From the NCBI GenBank assembly GCA_002189035.1, contig NEEC01000030.1, positions 124,001 through 188,000 on the forward strand: a stretch of DNA of 64,000 bases, given 5' to 3'. The stretch is from Utricularia gibba (taxonomy: Eukaryota > Streptophyta > Magnoliopsida > Lamiales > Lentibulariaceae). Made by a program: the position numbers and the translations under genes. The notes below the pieces were generated by a model that saw only the letters and a program-made list of their open reading frames with translations, made no database searches and was not told the origin of the DNA. Shown here piece by piece: positions 56,537-64,000 of the stretch (its first letter is position 1; every line of letters starts with the position of its first letter).

Positions 56537-58009
56537 TCGGAACTAATTCATCATATATAACATATCTTTTTAGAGGTAAATATCATTGATACCCAATTTT
56601 TCTACCCTATCACTTCTCTTCTTCTTGGATTCACCTACTTTGGGGGATAAAGGTGGTTATTTTTGCTAAGATCATTTGCTTGGGAAAATAGAAGCAGAAG
56701 TTAGGGCCACCAAATGAAGCCTAACTCATTTGTTGCTATCATATTTTAGGGCATGGCTTGCTTGGTCTTGCACTACTTGGATTTTTTTTACATTTTAGAA
56801 CATCTAGTTTTATAGCCTTTAGGTGGATTAATCTGTAATATGTTCTTCGACAATGTATTGCATGTTATGAGATTATTAAATCTATCCCCATTATTTATCA
56901 TTTTATATGGATTAGTGTTATTTCTTCTTCAAGATTATGTGCTCTTTTGTATTATGCTATCAATTCTATACATGTGACTTCTGCTCTGCTTTTGATATTG
57001 CAATTCGTGTTCAAGATTTGGCATGGGGCTGATTTAAAACCTTCCACTCGTGAGAGTCTTCATGGGTGACTTAACTAGCTTTTCTTTCACAGTTGTTGCT
57101 CTTTTCTCTTGTTTAGTATTCTAGATAACTTCTTTGTTTCGAAGAACTTCTGCATTTTTATTTTTTGAGATTTTCTTTATCATTACTTCTAGTGTGTGTG
57201 TCTTTTGCATTCAACTCACCTTTGTTAAAATTCCTTTCCAACCTGCACTTTTCACCAGAATCTATTTTGTAAGAACTTTCTTTGCCATGGGCATGGAAGT
57301 TCCTCCTTGGGGTTTGACGAGATCATGGATAATACAGATGGTCACAATGAAGATAAAGGACAGAAGATCAATAAACCTCCATTGATTTCACTTGGGTCAA
57401 TCACTAGATCAAGAGCACTAATGAATTAAGAGGTGGTTAAGGGGCTATGGGTCAATGAACAAATCCATGAGGTATTTGGTATAGAATTCAACCTTCTCAA
57501 AGTGGAACAACTTGAGTAGAGGAGGCCCATCACTCTCAAGTACATTATTACTACTTTTCTTTTGAGAATGCTCAATCCTTCATCTATATAAGAAGGGCTT
57601 CACTCTTGTTTAATACAACTTTGATTGTAATGACTTTTGAGAGCAATGCTATTTCTTTGAGTTCTTGTAGAACTTTAGACTTATCAAGCCTTGCTTGTGG
57701 TGTCTAGTGTGTGGTTTATCACTCCCAATCCCTTCATTGATTTTGTGAGTATGGTACAATTTCATAGTTTGGGTTGCAGGGATTTTCAATCCTTAAGGGC
57801 CAACTTCTTTTTCTTGAAGGATTGCTTCTTTTGAACCAAGATCTAGTTTGTCAATCACTTATTGATTGGAGGGTCATATCAGGGTTTCACATACATTGCC
57901 TTTTTCCTTTTCCTTTAGTTTGCTGCTGGAGCAATGCAACTATCACCCTTGAATATTCTTGAAAAATTGTTGCTATCGGAAGAGCTATCTGCACCACCAT
58001 TTTCCAAGG
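56537..58009. other. mostly non-coding; possible gypsy gag end and LTR-like promoter
   Basis: Around 57380-57430 a frame reads SLGSITRSRALMN, resembling the G(P)(I)TR(S/A)RAK motif near the gag end of plant gypsy elements. TATATAAG at 57585-57592, in a context like plant LTR promoters, follows. I cannot define ends. The rest is unrecognised. Confidence 0.35.
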
Positions 58010-58790
58010 CCCAAATTCATATCTTATGAACTTAGGAATTGATGTCATTTTCCTAAAAAGGAACATAAGGCCCTATTATTCTATCAATTTAAACTCATAG
58101 GAAGTTTGGATACAGTTTAATAAACATCACATAGAAAGAGGTGAAACAAAAAAAGTGATTCACATAATCATAGTAAAGCATGGTGTGGATAACATGCTTA
58201 GTTTAACAACTCCCTACACAGACTCAACATTTAAAGTACTTAACAAAGACAATAGGGACCAATTTGGAGGCAAGCTCTACTCTGAAGGACCAACGTGGAC
58301 CCACAAACAAGAGGCACCAAACGGGTGGTAGTGGGATCCCTTCCTCTATGACCTGGATTGCAACACCTAATCCTGCCTTTCCTGATCATTTCCATGAATA
58401 ATTATAGTCAAGGCACCGGATGCAATACATAGAATCAAGAAGACCATGTAAAGAAGGTATGTAACCATTCAGATTAAAAGCTTACAAAGAAACATGAAGA
58501 ATAATAACATTGAACATATCATGAGTCCCTTGGCTATGTGACCATTTACATGTATGGATGCACTCCCTTGACATTAGTAACTTTATTCTAGAAACCTTAT
58601 TAACCAAGATGAAGAGGTTCTTTTGACTTTGGCCTCATGAAATTAGTAGAGGGGGGCCACCCCCTTCACCAACCATGCACTATTGTAGCCCCTCTTTCCA
58701 TTCCCTTTCAATGCTTCAACCTTATACCATCTGGTGGCTAAAAGTACATAAGGAGTTGCCTCAAGCATGCTTGACATAAATGAGTGTGTG
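58010..58790. repeat. repeat family H, copy 2
   Basis: Aligns with 29220-30060 over about 780 bp with many differences. Non-coding. Confidence 0.55.
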
Positions 58791-58949
58791 TCTACAGCTG
58801 CAGATGACTCTTATATAAGCATAGATTTGTTCCTCCAATGGATCTCCCACATTTTCTTCCTTTCAAATGTTTTTCCATTCACCTATGCTCTCTTCATAAC
58901 CTTAGTCATTTTTATCCGTAATTCCTCTAAACGAGATACATGTCACCAC

Positions 58950-59115
58950 TTGATTAAAACACGTGGCACTTTCTGATTCTACATGAAATACATATGAACA
59001 CCTTATTAAAACATGTAGTGCTTTTTGATTGACCATGCTACATGTTTTATCTTTGTTTGTTTCAATCGAAACACGTCATCTTTTTAAAACACATGGCGCT
59101 TTCCGATTGGCCATG
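58950..59115. repeat. three degenerate repeats, the first with a G-box/ABRE-like core
   Basis: A unit TTAAAACACGTGGC(A/G)CTTTC(T/C)GATTG occurs near 58954-58978, 59006-59033 and 59084-59110. The first copy keeps ACACGTGGC, the G-box/ABRE core. The others have ACATG variants. An extra ACACGTCA lies near 59070. Confidence 0.6.
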
Positions 59116-59876
59116 GTTGCATATCTCATCTATCTTCGTTCTACCTTTTCTTTTCCTTCAATTATAATCTTAGTTCTGAAACCTCACACCGCTGGTGTTG
59201 TTCTAGGTTTTACTAACTTATTTTTCGCTTAGTGTTTTGTTGCTGTTTGTTTCACCTTTTCCATGCTAGTGCTCGTCCAACTAGAGGGTAGTTATCAGCC
59301 ATTGGAAGAGTAGAATGTGGATAGCGATTCCTTCACCCCTTGTCATAGTGATAGAGTTTTGACTACTCAAACTTTAATTCTCTTTTGATTGGGGTAGTAA
59401 CTTTCAACAAAAACGAAATTTTTGGACCTAACTTGCCTCCATCTAAAGTAGAGACTAGCTTGCAGTCATGTAGTGAAATGTTTTGAAAAAATACAGTAAA
59501 ATAAAAATAGTAAACAAAAATAAAATGAATGAAATGAGGTCTCGGTATCTCGTCACAGTGCTCTTTGGTTCGTAAAATGAATGAATGGCAAGATCTTTGT
59601 ATAATCTTTCAGGTATTTTCATCACTACAAGGGTGACGTTATCAAATGCTTAGCAACTGGACATTTATCAAATAATTTCTTCTAGCCATTTTGTTCATAG
59701 ATTTTACAACAAATGGCCCTTCCCATTTCAACTTCAATTTTCCTAGGTGAAGTTGAAACCTGGAATGATACAAAAGTACGTTCTACCTTGCCTCAAATTC
59801 CTTCTTTTCAATCATGGTATCATGATAAAATTTGGTCAATTCCTTGAAACTACAAGAATTATTAATTCAATCGAAC
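59116..59876. other. non-coding, nothing firmly recognised
   Basis: Short open frames only; probably decayed retroelement sequence. Confidence 0.4.
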
Positions 59877-60400
59877 TCAAATATTATTGAAAGAGAGTAA
59901 TAGCTTCATTTCAACTAAGGACTGAAAGTCTCTAAAGACACCAATGACCTTGGATTTATGATGTAGAAAATATATCCAAGTATTATGGCTATAATCATCA
60001 ACAAATATGACACAATATCTAGTGTGAGATAGAGATGAACAAGGAACATTACTGAAAACATCTAAATGCATCAAGCCTAAGGGATGTGAAAGGCGCTTTA
60101 CGATAGTGAGGGTAAAGAGGATGCTTAGTGTGTTTTGCAAGCTCCCAAGAACAAATGGGAAAACTTGAAGAAGAAGAATTCAATAATTTATTGGAAACAA
60201 GGTTCTATAGAAAATGATGTCCATAATGACCCAAATGGTTGTGTCAAACTGCACCATGAAAAATTTTATTAAAATATGAACTCCACAAAGAGGAAGCCTC
60301 GAGAAAAACAATGACCAAGGCGTTGAAGAAGAAGATGGCAAGGGTTGGAAATGATCATTACCCTTCAAATAATATAAATGTCCATGAAGCTTCTCCTCAA
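59877..60400 (-). pseudogene. Ty1/copia GAG-pre-integrase/integrase relic
   Basis: Minus strand: SHPLGLMHLDVFSNVP then RYCVIFVDDYSHNTWIYFLHH and VFRDFQSLVE. This is the start of the copia integrase core, with the first catalytic Asp in HLDV and the FVDDYSR.TW.YFL motif. Upstream, VQFDTTIWVIMDIIF and SSSSTPWSLF fit the pre-integrase segment poorly conserved. Stops interrupt it. A separate element from the copia relic at 45-50 kb as far as I can tell. Confidence 0.65.
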
Positions 60401-60584
60401 TAGTGGTTAATACCTACTTTCACTCTCAACATAGGAACTAATAGGGTTAATACCTGCTTTCACTCTCAATAGAGCTTCATATAATGACTTTTATTTCTTT
60501 TTCTTTTGATACTAAACAATTCACAAATGAAAATGCATGAGAACTAAATTTTACTAAAATAAATCCAAAATCTCAAATAACTAA

Positions 60585-61960
60585 TGATAAACAAAAATTT
60601 TTGAATATCATTGCAAGAAAATCAAATTCGCGTATCAAATAAATTTAGAAACCCTAATCTAAAAAAAATACAAATTCAGAAAACTTGTATAGTAGATTTT
60701 GGGGTCAATCAAGGAATAGGTACTTGCAAAGTGCTTTTCGAAATGCAAAATTTGAAATAAATTTTACTCTTGGTCCATGGTCAAACTAATAGCCGTAACA
60801 AGTTTAGTAACTAAAATTGAATCATAATGTAGAAGGTAACAAGTATAGCTTTTGTCCATAAAGTAATACTATGATGCCTAAAGGTGGTCTAGGTGATGTG
60901 ATACTAAGGTTTCTAATTTAATATATAATGTTTCTATATTCACAACTCCAAACAACTTAAGTCTATCTAGGTCATTTCCCATGGTTTCAGTTAAGATAGC
61001 CCTCAATGTCATCACCCATTCCACACTTAGGTCTACCCATATGCGCAATATGTAGAACTAGGTCTTCTTATCTCTATTGGTTCTACCCAAGACTAAAAGC
61101 TACTATCTCCACCTTGATTTGTTGGTCTACCTCTAAATCAAGCATCTAAGTTATGAAGATGTTCGTTGTCCCCTCCACCCTTAGGTCTACTTGAGGAATG
61201 ATAGAAATGAAAGCTAAGGCGCAATGATCAATTATCTTATGAACCCTAATCCACATCACCTATCCACACCTTAAGGCATCCCTAAAGTTTAGGTACTCAT
61301 GTGTGATATGCAAAAAATGATTTCATAGCTAAACTAATGAAAATGTCAAGAATATCTTGAGAAAATTAGCCTCGCAAACCAAACACATTTAGGAAACTAA
61401 AACAAAGTAGAAATAGTTCTGGTTCTTGTCTACTACTATTCACAACCTAGAACGGTAGCCTAAATTGGGTTCTTGAGCTTGTTCTTCACGTTCAAGGCTT
61501 TTCTTCTAGAAAAATCATCTTCTCCTTCCTTCTCGTTTGTTGTTGTTTCTCAAAGGAGCTCTCTATGTGTTCTTCATTGAGGCTCCTTTTTTTTTCTCTC
61601 TTCCCCCCAAAAAAATTTTCTGCCTCCATTTCTCTAAGCAAGTACGATTCTCTGATAGTGCTGCTGCACCTAACCCTTACTTGCAGTCTACATAGTTGAA
61701 GTGCACTCATTGTCCCCTCTTTTTATGTTGCCCAGTCTGCTAAATGGTTGCTTGCAAGAAATTTCGATCTTCTCCCCTGATTTTTTGAACTTGCTGCTGG
61801 ACTTGAAATGGGTTAATTATATCCTCAATTGAGCCCATATGCACACAAATACATTCCCTAAATTTTGGAAAATATTTGAAACTATAAAATAAACAACTAA
61901 AACATAATTAAAAGGTTATAATTTGTATATCATAAAAACAAGAATATTTTTGTGTTATGA
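60585..61960 (-). mobile_element. family B solo LTR, TSD ACTAA/AATAA
   Basis: 1376 bp, plus strand TGATAAACAAAAATT to TTGTGTTATGA. Same family as 54735-55818. Flanks ACTAA (60580-60584) and AATAA (61961-61965) differ by one base, consistent with an older insertion. Confidence 0.8.
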
Positions 61961-61965
61961 AATAA

Positions 61966-62479
61966 GCTCAATATCATTCTAGATAGGAGACCTTTCTAGT
62001 GTAATGTAATAAGCGATCTATCCCAAGAGAAAATCCTTAAATAAGAATGCAAATCATAGAAACAATCTAAGTATGATTGGACTCCAGCATCATCTCTTCT
62101 TCCTCATTGCTAAGCATTTCTATCTCAACCATAAAATGCATATGTAATTGCCAAGCCCATTGGTGTATAACATTGATAATTACTAAAAATATGAATAGTA
62201 GCTCAAATTTCTTTTTTTAACAAAGACAACTTCACACAACTAGAAAGAAAAGCAAAAAGACAACAAATTAATGCTTATCAAGAGACCTATGTCAAATATG
62301 GCAACAAGAGTGATCAAAATCATGAATGTTCAACCATCCACCAAATAGCAAGGAGACAAGAGTCAAAGAGACCAAGCTATAGTCAATTGAGAAGCAGCCC
62401 CTTGAAACTACTCATTTGTTGTTTTTGTAGTCCATTGCATTTTATCTTCTTAGAATAAGTAGAGGCCAGTAGTGAGGCT
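61966..62479. other. non-coding, nothing recognised
   Basis: AT-rich, no supported feature. Confidence 0.4.
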
Positions 62480-62740
62480 TAATTCTAATGAAGTTAGTTG
62501 ATGTGTTCTAGAGACAATCAACTTATTAGAAAATCTTATCATTTGATATTAACCTTGAATTATGATCAAATTTATATCACTGATAAAATCTTTTACTTGA
62601 TCTATATGTCGTAAAAATTATGATGAGATCATAATGTCAGATTCTTCAAGCATTTATGTTCAAGTAAAAAACTCCTTGGTTAAAGAATTTGTGAAATGAA
62701 GATATCACAAATGTGGATAAACATGGGAGCTTGTTGGAGG
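62480..62740 (-). repeat. repeat family I, copy 2 (partial)
   Basis: Reverse of about 28560-28800, including AGAGACAATCAA and GATCATAATGT blocks. Confidence 0.5.
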
Positions 62741-63437
62741 AAGAGGTGCATATAGATCCCTTTTGGTTAGGGATCTATATGTTGATTAATGTTAAAATAA
62801 GGAAAACAAATAATATCAGTAAAGTTAGACTAACCTATGGCCAAGAAATAGATAAGTCAAACTCCTTCACACAATCCTCATCCCAACCATTTATTTTAAA
62901 AATGTAGTCCAGTAATTGATAAATCATGCATAACAAAAAGATTAATAGAGATTAATAATAAAGCACAATATAACACAAGATATGAAAATACATTATTTAC
63001 ATCTGAAGATCACTTGTTATATGAGTGGACATGGTATGCATCGAATCCTAGATGAGGACACACCGTTAGTATTTCTCTTCGAGATTGCACAATATGACAA
63101 GGGTATAGTGACCACAACTAGATATAGAGACAATTCAAAGTGATACATATTCTGATGTCAAATGTGGAAAATATATATATATGAAAGCTTACTTCATATT
63201 AATTGGCAAGAAGATGTAGCGAATGTTGCATGGATGTTACACACCACTTTTTAATTATTTCCAAGTCAAACTTTTTATCCACGGCATGTTGCATTCATAG
63301 GTTGTGGATGAATGCAACCTCCATTAGATGACTTAGTGGCTGCAATGCCATGGTTTTCCTACATGTAAAAACAATAATCATCAATAAAAATTCCAAAAAA
63401 ACATAATTTATACTCTATTAGTTTCATATCCAATGAC

Positions 63438-64000
63438 TTACTCAATGGTGTCGTCCAATACATCATCCATCAACTCGCCATACACACATTGATGGGGAGC
63501 CTTACACCTTCTTTTATTTTTTGGAACCGGTGGAATACCGAAAGCATCCAAATCGCTGCTGACTTCCACCTGCATATTCACACAACTATTGAAGATGAAT
63601 CCTTTGTTGTAGGTTTGACTATATAGCATGTTATACACCACGCTTTTTGGGACTGTCTTTGGAGATATTTCTAGATGCAGTTTATCATTTTCTTTCTTCA
63701 CTTTCACAGGGCTTTGAAGAGAAGTCTCACCAACTTCCTCATTGCCCATGTTGGTCCTACATGGCTCCAGTGACGTGAGTGTTTCATCCTCTTCCATTCG
63801 TTGAACCCTGTCCTTATTTAATTCACCCTCTTTGCAATCTTTTTTCTTGTAGCCTTTCTTGCCATATGTGGAACATGATACCGGCCTAGAAATTACATTT
63901 AATCAACCATAAATCCAAAACTAATCCATACAAAAAAAAGTGTGATTGACAAAACCTGGAGAATCTGCACTTCTGTGAAGTAGATGACCAACCAGGTTTC
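63438..64000 (-). CDS. 3' end of a zinc-knuckle protein gene, possibly MULE-type transposase tail
   Basis: Partial gene running off the right edge. Exon 64000-63956 (KPGWSSTSQKCRFS), GT-AG intron, exon 63885-63438 ending in a stop; phases agree. The junction region encodes RPVSCSTYGKKGYKKKDC, a zinc knuckle of C-x2-C-x4-H-x4-C type in which the second Cys and the His are both Tyr, so metal binding is probably lost. A basic stretch before the knuckle and position near the C-terminus resemble MuDR-type (MULE) transposases and SWIM-containing relatives. The 119-codon tail (from MEEDETLTSLEP) is open but unrecognised. Could also be a host gene. Confidence 0.45.

Overview
The window is nuclear DNA of a flowering plant. 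It holds two spliced host genes with GT-AG introns in a background of nested, decayed LTR retrotransposons of plant lineages (Athila and Tat Ty3/gypsy, Ty1/copia) plus DNA-transposon relics. I cannot name the species. All calls come from reading the sequence; no database search was run.

Host genes. (1) 11989-14472, minus: a ten-exon RluA-family RNA pseudouridine synthase, probably organellar, that splices into one 457-residue frame. (2) 51493-52356, minus: a two-exon, 118-residue zinc-ribbon-like protein of the plant At4g08330-like family. Gene fragments: the last two exons of an AGO4-clade Argonaute (56247-56536), an FCP1/NIF-like phosphatase relic (8230-8610), a Myb/SANT-like relic (6659-7121), a hAT transposase relic (15540-27130, split by nested insertions) and a zinc-knuckle gene end at the right edge.

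Layout. 1-5155 is an Athila relic, cut by a solo LTR (3010-4319, TSD AACAC) and truncated by a second LTR family (TGATA...TATCA, here family B). 6.7-15.5 kb is low-copy DNA with the pseudouridine synthase gene. 15.5-27.1 kb is a three-level nest: a hAT gene holds a solo LTR (family E, TSD TTAAT), which holds a 9.9-kb Tat-lineage element (16446-26349, TSD GTGGG) with a second RNase H and a long antisense ORF. 27.2-31.2 kb is repeat-derived AT-rich DNA. 31.2-50.2 kb is a second nest: a minus-strand copia element was hit by an Athila-type LTR and by a B-family LTR; the latter was hit by a 10.2-kb Athila element (32713-42907, TSD GAGCA) and by a solo LTR (43163-44458, TSD GTGGT). 52.9-62 kb holds two B-family solo LTRs, a copia integrase relic, the AGO fragment and a second family E LTR.

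The observation I rate highest is at 52901-54112. A complete family E LTR is followed, at normal primer-binding-site spacing, by an antisense copy of an entire mature tRNA-Asp including a decayed CCA end, instead of the usual 18-nt site. This looks like a fossil of reverse transcription that read through the whole tRNA primer. Other notable points are the antisense gene of the Tat element, a chimeric 3' LTR in the 10.2-kb Athila element that preserves the empty site of a neighbouring solo LTR, and an inverted pair of LTRs at 31.2-33.5 kb.
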